A DNA stretch of 64,000 nt, taken from contig NZ_JACJSD010000035.1 in the NCBI RefSeq assembly GCF_014697615.1, forward strand, positions 1-64,000, read 5' to 3'. The position numbers were made by a program, and so were the translations under genes. Source of the DNA: Nostoc sp. FACHB-280. Lineage in GTDB: Bacteria > Cyanobacteriota > Cyanobacteriia > Cyanobacteriales > Nostocaceae. The notes under the pieces were generated by a model that was given only the letters and a program-made list of their open reading frames with translations, was not told the DNA's origin and did no database searches. This document shows positions 43,310 to 52,838 of the stretch, one piece after another; position 1 is the stretch's first letter, and every line of letters starts with the position of its first letter.

Positions 43310-45652
43310 GTGGTATTGCCAAAACATATCTCTGTCGCAGAATTGAGGGCATTTGAGAGATTACAAACTCCAATTTGGATTTATGATTTAGAAAATATGC
43401 AGATGTGGTGGGCAAACAAAGCATCACTTCGTCTTTGGAATCTTCCCAGTCGGGAAGAATTGCTCAATCGCAACTTCAGTAATGTTCCCGAACTGAGTTG
43501 GATGCCTCAGAAAAACTATCTGCAAGAATTTCAGCAAGGAAAAACCATCACTGAAAACTGGACATTTTACCCAGATGGGCAACCTGTTGCTGTTCGCTGT
43601 TTTTGTTCTGGAATTAAAATCGAGCCAGGGCGAATGGCAATGCTGGTTGAAGGAATTGTCGAGTCCAGCAATCCAATTGAGATCGACATAAGACGCACGC
43701 GTAAGTCAGTGATTGAGAATTCCCTTATTTTGGCAAATCAGCAGCAAGCAGCTTGGGAAAAAAGCCAACGCGTCGACGCAGAGTTACGCTGGCGGGAAGC
43801 ATTGTTAAGTTCGTTGACAGACACATCTGTACTAGGGTTTTTGGTAGTTGACAATCGCACCGACGAAATTTTGTATTTTAATCAACGCTTCTGTAAAATT
43901 TGGGGGCTGGAGCATTTAGAAACGCAAATGCGCCTTGGTGTGTTGAAGAATAATGATATTATCCCTGAGTGCATACCACTGATAGCCGATTTACCTGCAT
44001 TTATAGAATCCTGTAAACCGTTACAGTCTGAGGAAAATCGTGCGGTAGTAGAAGATAAAATTTTGTTTGTTGATGGACGGACAATTCGTCGCTTTTCTAG
44101 TCAAATTCGAGATAGCCAGGATCAATACTTTGGGCGACTATATATCTTTGAAGATATTAGCGATCGCTTACAGGCAGAAAATTCACTCAAAAATAGTGAA
44201 CAAAACTATCGCTCTGTCATTACCACAATGGCAGAAGGCATTATATTACAGCAAGCTGATGGCACTATTACAGCCTGTAATGAAAGTACCGAAAGAATTT
44301 TGGGGTTAACATCTGAGCAAATGATGGGAATATCTGCTATCGATCCACGATGGCGAGCGATTTATGAAGATGGTTCACCGTTTCCGAGGGAAAATTGTCC
44401 GGCTTTGGTGACATTACGTACAGGGCGACCCCAGTTTAACGTGATCGTAGGAATTTATAAAGCTGATGGCAGTCTGACCTGGGTTTCCATCAATTCTCAG
44501 CCCTTGTTTTATCCGCACCAATCAAAGCCTTACGCAGTAGTCGCATCATTTACAAACATTACAGCCCACAAACAAGCTGAACTCGCACTACAACAGCAAG
44601 CCCAACGAGAACGAATGATTGCGAAAATCGCCCAACACATCCGCCAATCCTTAGATTTAGAGGTAATTTTAAACACTACAGTCGCCGAAGTTAGACAATT
44701 TCTACAAACTGATCGTGTGATTATTTACCGTTTTCAGGCAGATTGGAGTGGTGTAGTAGTGACTGAATCTGTAGCCGCAGGTTGGCAACCGATATTAAAT
44801 ATGCAAATTACAGACAAATATTTTGGAGAAACACAGGGAAAATCTTACCAACAAGGCCAAATCAAAGCGACTTCAGATATTTACACAGCCGGATTGACTG
44901 ATTGTTGTGTGCAGTTACTCGAAAAATTGCAAGTCAAGGCTAAACTAGTTGTGCCAATTTTACAAAGCGATCGCCTTTGGGGTTTGTTAATTGCTCATCA
45001 TTGTAGCGCCCCTCGCCAGTGGCAACCGTGGGAAAGTGAACTGCTGCAACAACTAGCAACACAACTAGCGATCGCAATTCAGCAATCGGAACTCTATCAC
45101 AAATTACGACTTGCTAACCAGCAACTAGAAAACATCGCAATGGTTGATCCATTAACTCAAATTGCCAATCGTCGCTGTTTTGAGAGTAAACTGCAAAGTG
45201 TCTGGCAATATCTGATCAGAGAGCAAGGTTGTATTTCCTTACTATTATGTGACGTTGACTATTTCAAACAATATAATGACACCTACGGTCATCGGGCGGG
45301 AGATGATTGTTTACGCCTTGTAGCCCAAGCTTTTCAACAAAATCTTAAACGCAATACAGATTTAGTAGCTCGTTATGGGGGTGAAGAATTTGCCCTTATT
45401 TTACCCAACACTAACGAACAGGGTGCGGTTCAGGTTGCCCAAGCAATTCATCAAACTGTTAAACAGTTCAATATTCCCCATCTGACATCGGTAGTCAAAG
45501 AATATGTCACCTTAAGTATTGGAATTGCTACAGTAATTCCCACATCTGATTTGCTGCCTTTAGATTTAATTGATGCCGCAGATAAAGCCCTTTACCAAGC
45601 TAAAGCCCAAGGACGCGATCGCTTTTGTGTGAGTCAAATTTATGCTCAGTAG
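43310..45652 (+). CDS. Diguanylate cyclase with PAS domains and a cyanobacteriochrome-like GAF
   Basis: A 780-residue GGDEF protein that should make c-di-GMP. PAS-like domains occupy ~10-430. A GAF domain (~445-600) has the cyanobacteriochrome layout DIYTAGLTDCCVQLLEKLQVKAKLVVPI...WGLLIAHHCSAPRQW. The canonical bilin cysteine is C532, but the usual following His is Cys (C533). The GGDEF domain (~610-775) has an intact GGEEF (690-694) and an RxxD inhibition site (RNTD, ~681-684), so catalysis and product feedback look possible. The start is GTG 43310 or TTG 43316. No phosphodiesterase domain. It is a single gene, and light sensing is inferred. Confidence 0.88.
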   Translation: MVLPKHISVAELRAFERLQTPIWIYDLENMQMWWANKASLRLWNLPSREELLNRNFSNVPELSWMPQKNYLQEFQQGKTITENWTFYPDGQPVAVRCFCSGIKIEPGRMAMLVEGIVESSNPIEIDIRRTRKSVIENSLILANQQQAAWEKSQRVDAELRWREALLSSLTDTSVLGFLVVDNRTDEILYFNQRFCKIWGLEHLETQMRLGVLKNNDIIPECIPLIADLPAFIESCKPLQSEENRAVVEDKILFVDGRTIRRFSSQIRDSQDQYFGRLYIFEDISDRLQAENSLKNSEQNYRSVITTMAEGIILQQADGTITACNESTERILGLTSEQMMGISAIDPRWRAIYEDGSPFPRENCPALVTLRTGRPQFNVIVGIYKADGSLTWVSINSQPLFYPHQSKPYAVVASFTNITAHKQAELALQQQAQRERMIAKIAQHIRQSLDLEVILNTTVAEVRQFLQTDRVIIYRFQADWSGVVVTESVAAGWQPILNMQITDKYFGETQGKSYQQGQIKATSDIYTAGLTDCCVQLLEKLQVKAKLVVPILQSDRLWGLLIAHHCSAPRQWQPWESELLQQLATQLAIAIQQSELYHKLRLANQQLENIAMVDPLTQIANRRCFESKLQSVWQYLIREQGCISLLLCDVDYFKQYNDTYGHRAGDDCLRLVAQAFQQNLKRNTDLVARYGGEEFALILPNTNEQGAVQVAQAIHQTVKQFNIPHLTSVVKEYVTLSIGIATVIPTSDLLPLDLIDAADKALYQAKAQGRDRFCVSQIYAQ

Positions 45653-45895
45653 GTTATAGCTTACAGGTTATAGGTTACAGAGGTAAAAGTCTTCTGCTGC
45701 TATTCTTGAAAATATTGGGTTACTACTCAGCACTCAGCACTATGGGCAGGGGACAAGGGGGACAAGGGAAGGGAGACAAGGGAGGGGAGACAAGGGGGAC
45801 AAGGGGGACAAGGGAGACAAGGGAGCAATCTTTCTACCCCCTCTACCTTGTCTACCCCCTCTACCTTGTCTACCCCCACTCAGCACTCAGCACTT
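45640..45895. repeat. Dense tandem-repeat tract
   Basis: TAGGTTATAGCTTACAGGTTATAGG, CACTCAGCACTC, then GGACAAGGGGGACAAGGG and its complement CCCCCTCTACCTTGTC. The G-rich and C-rich halves can pair into a long hairpin. It lies between two convergent genes and may end both transcripts. Confidence 0.8.
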
Positions 45896-45896
45896 T

Positions 45897-46967
45897 CTAC
45901 TTTCTCTCAGGATGTGCTATTTCCTCTTGAGAAGGACTACCCATTTGGTTAATTGTGGCAATCATCTGATACAACCGCCCTAAATCCCGTTGATTGAAGT
46001 GCAGAATTAACCGAGGTAAATCAGCAGTTTCATCTTGGGCTTCTTGGGGTAATGCTTGACTTTTTTCAATTTTGCCTTTGACTAGAATGTCACTGAATTC
46101 AGCATTCAATTGTTCGACTTCCGCGTCTGACAAATCACAACTTAAACGAATCACTAACTGATTACTAACATAGCGGCTGGAATGATAAACCTTGTAAAAA
46201 CGCGTAATGGCGTTGCAGGCTACTTCCAGGTTATCTGTCACCGTGTACAAATTAGGGTCTTCTGGGCTGACAAGACCTTTCTGCACCAGTTGTTGATCAA
46301 TATAATCGCTCCAAGACCGCCAATAATCACCGCCAGGATGGTCGATTAATACTAAAGGTACAGGGCCAAATTTACCCGTTTGGCTTAAAGTCATACACTC
46401 AAAAGCTTCATCTTGAGTACCGAATCCGCCAGGAAATAGCGCCACCGCATCACTTTCTTTGAGGAGGAACAGCTTACGGGTGAAAAAATACTTAAAGTTA
46501 ATTAACTTAGGATCACCTTCAATAATAGGATTTGCTTGCTGTTCAAAAGGTAACTGAATATTTAAGCCAAAAGAATTTTCTCGCCCAGCGCCTTCATGAC
46601 CTGCTTGCATAATCCCACCGCCGCCGCCTGTCATCACCATAAATCCTAGTTGAGTCACAGCGCGACCAAATTCTAACGCCATTTTGTATTCTGGCGTTTC
46701 TGGCGATAGGCGGGCAGAACCAAATATAGTTACTTTACGTACGTGTCGGTAGTTATAAAATAACTCGAAGCCTCGCTCCATATCCGCTAAAGCAGCCGAT
46801 AATATTTTCCAATCCAGACGCTCAATGTCACTATCGGCTAGACGGATGATAGTAGCAAGGGTCTGTTGGATATATTGCCGATTTTTTAACGTCGGTAGGC
46901 GATCGATTAAGTCAACAATATCAGCTTGCAGAGACTCTAATGTGTCGAACGACGCAGATGAGGTCAT
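45897..46967 (-). CDS. LOG-family protein (TIGR00730-like)
   Basis: A 356-residue Rossmann-fold protein with TGGGGGIMQAGHEGAGRENSFGLNIQLPFEQQAN and ALFPGGFGTQDEAFE, the PGGxGTxxE motif of the LOG family. LOG enzymes release the base from nucleoside 5'-monophosphates, including cytokinin ribotides in plants; PpnN in bacteria is related. The N-terminal ~75 residues and C-terminal ~110 residues (including DLPRLILHFNQRDLGRLYQM) extend beyond the core, as in other cyanobacterial forms. Its exact substrate is unknown. Confidence 0.85.
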   Translation of the reverse strand: MTSSASFDTLESLQADIVDLIDRLPTLKNRQYIQQTLATIIRLADSDIERLDWKILSAALADMERGFELFYNYRHVRKVTIFGSARLSPETPEYKMALEFGRAVTQLGFMVMTGGGGGIMQAGHEGAGRENSFGLNIQLPFEQQANPIIEGDPKLINFKYFFTRKLFLLKESDAVALFPGGFGTQDEAFECMTLSQTGKFGPVPLVLIDHPGGDYWRSWSDYIDQQLVQKGLVSPEDPNLYTVTDNLEVACNAITRFYKVYHSSRYVSNQLVIRLSCDLSDAEVEQLNAEFSDILVKGKIEKSQALPQEAQDETADLPRLILHFNQRDLGRLYQMIATINQMGSPSQEEIAHPERK

Positions 46968-47084
46968 GAGAACAGATGGCAGAGTGGCAATACATTCTAT
47001 CTAATTTTGGAGCGATATTTACAATTTTTTTAGAATTTGTTGAAATGTCTGAGGAAAGAAAGTGGTGAGTCGGAGTCGGGAAGT

Positions 47085-47121
47085 CCAAAACAAAACCCCT
47101 CTAAAGAGACGCTTAGAGGGG
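47085..47121 (-). terminator. Rho-independent terminator of the 47.1-47.6 kb pair
   Basis: On the minus strand CCCCTCTAA pairs with TTAGAGGGG (47096-47121), with an 8-nt loop and TTTTGTTTTGG downstream. It follows the stop of the 47144 gene by about 25 bp. Confidence 0.8.
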
Positions 47122-47143
47122 CAAGATTTGGGTATGTATAATT

Positions 47144-47416
47144 TCAGTTATTCTCAAAATTACGCAAAGGCTTGAAAACACGCAGATTCTTTCGCTTATT
47201 CTTGTGATGAGTCATTAAATAATTATCAGCATAACGGAAGGCAGATGCACAATCGTAAGCTGCGATCGCTACAGCTTGCAAAAATACTTGCAGAGGAATT
47301 TCAAAACTGGAAATTCTTTCTGTGAGCAGTAATAATTCTCTATCTGTTGCTGGTACAGCGGTTTCTTCTGCCCATTCTGGCTCATTAAACAAGTCTTCAA
47401 CTAGCGCCTTGGACAT
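47144..47416 (-). CDS. Small hypothetical protein, 90 residues
   Basis: Starts MSKALVEDLFNEPEW and overlaps the end of the upstream gene by 20 bp, which indicates translational coupling. Acidic N-terminus, central helix (LQVFLQAVAIAAYDCASAFRYADNYLM) and a basic end (HHKNKRKNLRVFKPLR). Family not recognised. The pair is followed by a good terminator, so it is a two-gene unit. Confidence 0.6.
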   Translation of the reverse strand: MSKALVEDLFNEPEWAEETAVPATDRELLLLTERISSFEIPLQVFLQAVAIAAYDCASAFRYADNYLMTHHKNKRKNLRVFKPLRNFENN

Positions 47417-47642
47417 TTTGTACCTCCCCAAACGCATAAGAAGCAAAGCCTGCGATGAAATTTAACTGTTCTTCACGAGTTTGCAAGTTAACAGGTAGTT
47501 CAGTACTAGGAAATCCTAGTTCTCTTAAGATATCCAAACAGTAAGCACTGGTTTGACTATAGGAAGCTTGCTCCCATTTATGGGCTACTTCTTTCGCCAT
47601 TTCCAGATTGACTCTAATAAATTTCATCGCAGGGCTAGTCAT
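47397..47642 (-). CDS. Small hypothetical protein, 81 residues
   Basis: The ATG at 47642 (MTSPAMKFIRVNLEMAKEVAHKW) has AGGG 8 nt upstream. A GTG at 47651 is also in frame but lies in the ribosome site. The protein is helical, cytosolic, with DILRELGFPSTELPVNLQTREEQLNFIAGFASYAFGE. Family not recognised. Its 3' end overlaps the next gene by 20 bp. Overlap and shared terminator make co-expression likely; the function is unknown. Confidence 0.6.
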   Translation of the reverse strand: MTSPAMKFIRVNLEMAKEVAHKWEQASYSQTSAYCLDILRELGFPSTELPVNLQTREEQLNFIAGFASYAFGEVQNVQGAS

Positions 47643-47861
47643 AAGTTGCACCCTAATAAACTGGATATTGGCAGTGTTGATCAGAACCCCAATTCAATGT
47701 AACCGTGATCTTGCTGAATTTATGAAGATGGGTAATTGAAGGATCAGCGCATTTGCGTAATTGACGGCTGAGAGAATACGCAAATTTTTCAGAATAAACA
47801 AAGACGGTCAATCGCAATGATACTTAAGTGCTGACAGTATCTACTGAAATACTGAGATTGA

Positions 47862-48314
47862 TTATTGACTGATTTGTACTTCTTCTGCAACCCGTTTAAG
47901 GCGGCGTAATTGGGCTTGCATATCTTGTTTTGTCCACGCTGCGGCAAAATTATTAAATCCCCAACTCACGATGGGATTAGGAATCACAAACTCGAAGCGA
48001 TTGAGTAAGCATGTTCCCTTTGCTACTGGTTGACATTCCCAGCGATCGCGTCCTTGAAAAAATCCCTGAAATTCCCAAACCACTAAACCTGGTTGTCTTT
48101 CTACAACCACACTTTTCAGAGTTGGTTTCACCACAGGAACTTGAATAATAAAGCGACTTTGACTGCCTATATCCGTACTCCAAACCTCACCTATAGGTTC
48201 GCAGCGCAATGCAGGATTCAGCCAACGGTGCATCAACCCTAAATCGGTAATACAGCGTTCTACAACTGCGGCTGTGGCGTTAATTTGAATTGATTGTTCA
48301 AAAACTTGGGTCAT
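47862..48314 (-). CDS. SRPBCC family protein (polyketide cyclase/START-like)
   Basis: A 150-residue START-like protein: FEQSIQINATAAVVERCITDLGLMHRWLNPALRCEPIGEVWSTDIGSQSRFII is the family opening, and the long C-terminal helix is FNNFAAAWTKQDMQAQLRRLKRVAEE. Such proteins bind hydrophobic ligands in a helix-grip pocket. Ligand unknown. Single gene. Confidence 0.82.
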   Translation of the reverse strand: MTQVFEQSIQINATAAVVERCITDLGLMHRWLNPALRCEPIGEVWSTDIGSQSRFIIQVPVVKPTLKSVVVERQPGLVVWEFQGFFQGRDRWECQPVAKGTCLLNRFEFVIPNPIVSWGFNNFAAAWTKQDMQAQLRRLKRVAEEVQISQ

Positions 48315-48698
48315 GCCAACTCACCAATCCTGTCGCTGCCCTTAGATTAACTCAAAATGGCTTGTGATCTACAAGCTCAATCGAGACTTACGCAGTGAGA
48401 AGAAAGGGTGTAAGGGTATAGGGGTGTAAGTATCTAAAACTTTTACACCGTTCGGCTGACGCTCACGACGAAGCTCCACACCCTTACACCCTACACCCAG
48501 TCTCAAGAATTTTGTGCGTCAATATTTTGTTATTTGTAACAAATTAGCCTATCTATCAATTGCCTAGATATATTTACTGGTAAATTGATACGCAAAATTC
48601 ACGTAAACTTACTAGAGTGTAATTTGGCATCCTCAAATCTACTCTACTGAGTTCACAAGTATTTTTGGCAAACACATAAACTTAATACCAAAGAAACC
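48315..48698. other. 384-bp intergenic region with a large imperfect inverted repeat
   Basis: GAAAGGGTGTAAGGGTATAGGG heptad-like repeats (48399-48430) face CACCCTTACACCCTACACCC (48478-48498), with a TTCGGCTGACGCTCACGACG repeat between. The left border GAGACTTACGCAG resembles the GACTTACGCAA element ends. Divergent promoters must also lie here. Confidence 0.6.
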
Positions 48699-50345
48699 AT
48701 GAACACAAATTGGCCAGGGATAACCCGGTTGATAGACATGGGTTTGTCGATAAAAGGGCAGGAATTGTTAGGACAATCACCTAATCTGCCGTTAGATCAA
48801 CCAAACTTAAACCAAGGAATTGCGGATCTGCAAGGAATTGGACAACAAGTAATTCTATATACACCAAGATTGCTAGGTGCTGTAGCAATCTTGTTGGTAG
48901 GGATACTGGTTGCTTTGGTGATAGCGGCAATAACTAGAAGCATCCTGAATCGCACAGACATTGATAATCGCATTGCGGCGGGGGTGACAGGACGCAGAGA
49001 TGTTCCTCAAGTTGAGAAGTTCATCTCTGGTTTGGTCTTATGGAGCATTATTCTCATCACGGTAGTAGCTGCTTTACAGGCGCTGGGACTGGAAGTCGCT
49101 TCTCGACCCCTGAATAATTTCCTCGACCAACTAATAGGCTTTTTGCCAAAAGTTTTGGGTGCAGGCATTCTGTTAGGGGTTGCTTGGGTGTTAGCAAGTA
49201 TTATCAAACTTGTGACGTTGCGAGGATTGCAGGCACTCAAACTGGATGAGCGGCTAAATCAAGAAACGTCGGAAGATACTATCAGCCTCGATCGCATTTC
49301 TTTAAGTGAGACGATCGCTAATGCTTTATATTGGTTTATCTTCTTACTGTTTCTGGCACCAGTTCTTGATACTCTCGGACTCCGACAGGCACTTTTACCA
49401 GTACAAGCCTTAATTACCGAAATTCTTTCAATCCTGCCCAACATTTTGGCAGCAATTTTAATTGCGGTGTTGGGTTGGTTTTTAGCGAATATTGTCCGCC
49501 GAATTGTAACTAATTTATTAGCCACAACAGGCATCGATTATTTAGGTAGTCGGTTTGGACTTTCATCAGCAATGGGCGCACAGTCTTTATCGACAATTAT
49601 CGGCACCATTGTTTATGTTTTAATTTTGATTCCTGTAGCGATCGCCGCCCTGAATGCTTTGAAAATTGAGGCAATATCTGTACCAGCAATTACTATGCTG
49701 CAACAGATTTTAAATAGTTTGCCTGCTATTTTCACCGCCGTAGCTATCTTAATTGTCGCCTTTTTTGTGGGGCGATTTGTCGGCGATTTAGTCACTAGTG
49801 TTTTGACTAGTTTGGGCTTTAATAATATTTTTGCAGTACTGGGTTTACCCTCACCTGCTAGACAAGATGTCTATGCTGAAACACAACCATTAACCCCACT
49901 CCGCACACCTTCAGAAATTGCTGGCATTATTACTTTAGTCGGCATTCTGCTATTTGCCACTGTAGCAGCAGTGAATATTTTAAATATTCCGGCTCTAACA
50001 ACATTGGTAACTGGCATTTTAATTATTTTGGGGCGGATTTTATCCGGGTTAATTGTGTTTGCTATCGGATTATTCCTGGCAAATCTCGCCTTTAATTTAA
50101 TTAGCAGTTCCGGCGATCGCCAAGCGAAAATTCTAGCCCAAGTCGCCAGAATTTCTATTATTGCACTAGTTTCGGCAATGGCATTACAACAAATTGGGGT
50201 TGCCAGCGATATTGTTAATTTAGCATTTGGTTTATTACTTGGTGCGATCGCTGTTGCTATTGCTTTAGCTTTTGGTTTGGGTGGACGCGATATCGCCCGC
50301 GAACAAGTTAAAGAGTGGCTAGATTCTTTCAAGGATAAAGGCTAG
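48699..50345 (+). CDS. Mechanosensitive ion channel-like membrane protein
   Basis: A 548-residue polytopic protein built of about five copies of a hydrophobic unit of the PF05552 'conserved TM helix' type (for example PRLLGAVAILLVGILVALVIAAI, PKVLGAGILLGVAWVLASII, PNILAAILIAVLGWFLANIV, PAIFTAVAILIVAFFVGRFV). The beta-rich cytoplasmic domain of MscS is absent, and the C-terminus is a short GLGGRDIAREQVKEWLD. It may be a channel or a membrane scaffold; gating has not been shown for this branch. The terminator at 50361 follows. Confidence 0.85.
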   Translation: MNTNWPGITRLIDMGLSIKGQELLGQSPNLPLDQPNLNQGIADLQGIGQQVILYTPRLLGAVAILLVGILVALVIAAITRSILNRTDIDNRIAAGVTGRRDVPQVEKFISGLVLWSIILITVVAALQALGLEVASRPLNNFLDQLIGFLPKVLGAGILLGVAWVLASIIKLVTLRGLQALKLDERLNQETSEDTISLDRISLSETIANALYWFIFLLFLAPVLDTLGLRQALLPVQALITEILSILPNILAAILIAVLGWFLANIVRRIVTNLLATTGIDYLGSRFGLSSAMGAQSLSTIIGTIVYVLILIPVAIAALNALKIEAISVPAITMLQQILNSLPAIFTAVAILIVAFFVGRFVGDLVTSVLTSLGFNNIFAVLGLPSPARQDVYAETQPLTPLRTPSEIAGIITLVGILLFATVAAVNILNIPALTTLVTGILIILGRILSGLIVFAIGLFLANLAFNLISSSGDRQAKILAQVARISIIALVSAMALQQIGVASDIVNLAFGLLLGAIAVAIALAFGLGGRDIAREQVKEWLDSFKDKG

Positions 50346-50360
50346 TACCATAACCTATGA

Positions 50361-50408
50361 AAAAACCCGCTTGCAGGAATGGATTAACCATCTTGAGCGG
50401 GTTTTTTT
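50361..50408. terminator. Bidirectional terminator
   Basis: AAAAACCCGCT (50361-50371) pairs with AGCGGGTTTTT (50395-50406). It has an A-run on one side and a T-run on the other, between two convergent genes. Confidence 0.85.
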
Positions 50409-50430
50409 AATTGTGACTTCTGACTACTGC

Positions 50431-51408
50431 TTACATCAATTTCAAATCAGGATATTCTGCGAACAAATCATCAGAAGTTAAGGTATCACCTTCAGCTTGA
50501 GGAGTCCATAAAACTTCAATTGCTAACAATTGTTCACCAGGAATACTACCCATTTGGCGCAAGGCTTGGCGTAAGTCGTCAGCAGAGTTGATAGCAGGAA
50601 TTTCAAATTTACCGAGAGTTGCTGCTAACAAGGTAACGATAATATATTCCCCAGGGCCTTCAGTAATGAGGCGAGTTGGGTTGTCGAGTTCATCACTAGC
50701 AGGTAAAGCTTCTTTTGCTAAAGCAGCTTTGAGTTGGTTATTGACGTTAGAAAGAGTTTCTTCACTAAATTTGCTGCGTTCTGCCAATGCTAAACGATTG
50801 AATTGGCTTTCCGCAGAGTTTAATTTAGCTTGTTGTGTACCACCGCCACCATAGACCCAATATTCTGGATGGCGGAGTAAAGCTAGACTTGTTTCTTGGA
50901 CAACTGCGGCTCTACCTTCGGGAGAGTTAGTATCAGCCAGTTCAGCAATTTTGTTGAGTGCGGGTTGCAAATCACGGGCTTGGGCTAACAAACCAACTTG
51001 CAAGCGAGTTACAGAAACATTGGGGTTGCTGTTATAACCAACTTCATCAATTCCATCACTGTTAGAACGGCGGAAACTTTGAACCAGGAAGTTAGCGATC
51101 GCAATAAAAATTAAAATTGTAAATAGACCGCCAAATCCGCCGCCAATACCCCAAAACGGTAAGAGGAACGGAAAGCCAAAACCACCACCAGGATAAGGAG
51201 CATAGTATCCGCCACCACCAGGAGGTGCGTAGGTACGAGGTGTATAAGTGCGGCTCGAAGGAACTCGAAATGAACCGCCCCCGATACGACCACCACTGCG
51301 AGCCGCTAAGGCTCCGTCAGCATGACCTAATGCTAAAGCTAATACTAAGCTGAGGACAAAGAAGGTTTTTAACAGTGGTTTGATGGTTTGTTGTAGTTTT
51401 TTACGCAT
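50431..51408 (-). CDS. DUF1517 family membrane protein
   Basis: A 325-residue exported or thylakoid-associated protein. Signal-like N-terminus (TFFVLSLVLALALGHADGALAA), a Ser/Arg/Gly-rich stretch (SGGRIGGGSFRVPSSRTYTPRTYAPPGGGGYYAPYPGGG), one membrane segment (GLFTILIFIAIANFLVQSF, ~95-115) and a soluble C-terminal domain (YNSNPNVSVTRLQVGLLAQARDLQPALNKIAELAD...). This is the usual DUF1517 layout, found in cyanobacteria and plastids; function unknown. Single gene. Confidence 0.9.
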   Translation of the reverse strand: MRKKLQQTIKPLLKTFFVLSLVLALALGHADGALAARSGGRIGGGSFRVPSSRTYTPRTYAPPGGGGYYAPYPGGGFGFPFLLPFWGIGGGFGGLFTILIFIAIANFLVQSFRRSNSDGIDEVGYNSNPNVSVTRLQVGLLAQARDLQPALNKIAELADTNSPEGRAAVVQETSLALLRHPEYWVYGGGGTQQAKLNSAESQFNRLALAERSKFSEETLSNVNNQLKAALAKEALPASDELDNPTRLITEGPGEYIIVTLLAATLGKFEIPAINSADDLRQALRQMGSIPGEQLLAIEVLWTPQAEGDTLTSDDLFAEYPDLKLM

Positions 51409-52838
51409 AACACAGTCGCTTGAAAAATTTGATTGCTGATGATTGCATCCTATTGTTGATAGGATTTTGCGGTATGTAGCTGATGCCAGCCCGCGACTAG
51501 TAAGCGAGTATTGTATTGGCAGTAGCTTTCTGTAACATCATTAACTGTTGCTACATCTTCAATTTACCGCGACTTACCCTAGGTACACAGCAGGCGCAGG
51601 GGGGATTTCTGTAGTAGATTACCGTACCTTGGAACTTCTGCTAGAGCATAGTAACTTTGGGATCAATTAATAATTGCTCTAAAATCAGGCTAACGATGGG
51701 TGCATCCACTTTCAGCACATAGTCTTCAGGCTGAAGTCGGATGCCATACAAACAAAGCCTGCACTTCGACAAGCCCAATGACCACCTTCTCTGGTTAGGC
51801 TTCTTTCCTACTGACTGGCTACACCATACCTAAATTTAATTGCTGAAGAATACAATTCATCCAAAAAGTACTCTTAACTACTTCCAACTGACAAAAATAA
51901 TTTCAATTATCAAAATAAATTGCTTATGTATTCACCAAATAGCATCAATTATTACAAAAATATATATAGGACTTGCATTTGGTTTTGAGAAAAAATACAG
52001 TAAATCCAAAAATGCTCTTTCTCTCTCTCAACACCTAACTCACAGCCTTTACAGATAATTTCAAAAATCCAACCGGATTCCTATATTTAACAAACACTTC
52101 ATATAAATAACTAGTGAATCTCTATATTTAATGATTTAGAATATTTTTTAAAGGATGTTAATAAATTCACTTAAGCAAGAGGAATTGAGAATTATGTTTG
52201 TTTCCCACCACTTGGAATAAAAGAATGATAATTAAAATTGGTTATGTATTGTATTTGTCGCAAATAGTAACTTTTTTTAAACAACTTTGACAAATTTTAT
52301 AATTATTTAACATTAAGTGCCAGATAAGTTTGCACTTTGGATACATGACAAATCGGTCAAAGTTCGGTTACAGAATGCAAAAATTTCACATTCTAGCTAC
52401 AAGTAAATTCTGCTGCATTTTTTACAATCTCCCTTGGCTAAAATATACTTAGAGGAAAAAATAGACACATAGTTTTTAATTTATCTACTGGTCAGATGAA
52501 AATAAATTGCGATTCTAGATATATGTAGATATAGTATAAATAGCACCAAGATTAATTAGAACTAGTCAAGCAAATTTGTTACCAAAGTAACTTAAATTAG
52601 TGGGACTCACCTTGTGTAACTTCAGTAAGTTATTGGTGATGATAACTACTATTAAGTAATCAATTGATGTTAATGAAATATCAAGTCTGAGGTGAATTTT
52701 GATGAATATCGAAATTCTAAAGTGATGATGATTATCAATTGCTAACTGTTAGTGAGCAGAGCTAACTTACGGGCAGCATTATACTTATATTAAACATACA
52801 AACAAAATTATTATTTACATAAAATTACAAAAATTAAC
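51409..52838. other. 1430-bp intergenic region
   Basis: The longest gap in the window. The left third has a gene remnant (51641-51757) and a CACTTCGACAAGC repeat (51762-51780). The rest is AT-rich with no convincing protein frame; an open stretch at 51840-52058 has no ribosome site and low-complexity composition. A long leader or an unrecognised RNA before the glycosyltransferase is possible. Confidence 0.45.
51641..51757 (-). pseudogene. C-terminal remnant of an unidentified gene
   Basis: A minus-strand frame ending in TAG (51641-51643) reads LCLYGIRLQPEDYVLKVDA then PIVSLILEQLLIDPKVTML. It has protein-like composition and helix periodicity, unlike the surrounding DNA. It is cut at its 5' side by the repeat at 51762-51780. 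No family recognised. Confidence 0.35.

Noticed and set aside
43310-45652. Phytochrome rather than cyanobacteriochrome-like GAF
   Set aside because: No PHY domain follows the GAF and the sequence around C532 fits stand-alone GAF domains.
51840-52058. 72-codon plus-strand open frame in the large gap
   Set aside because: No ribosome-binding site, low-complexity Lys/Ile-rich composition and no recognisable motif; AT-rich DNA readily gives such frames.
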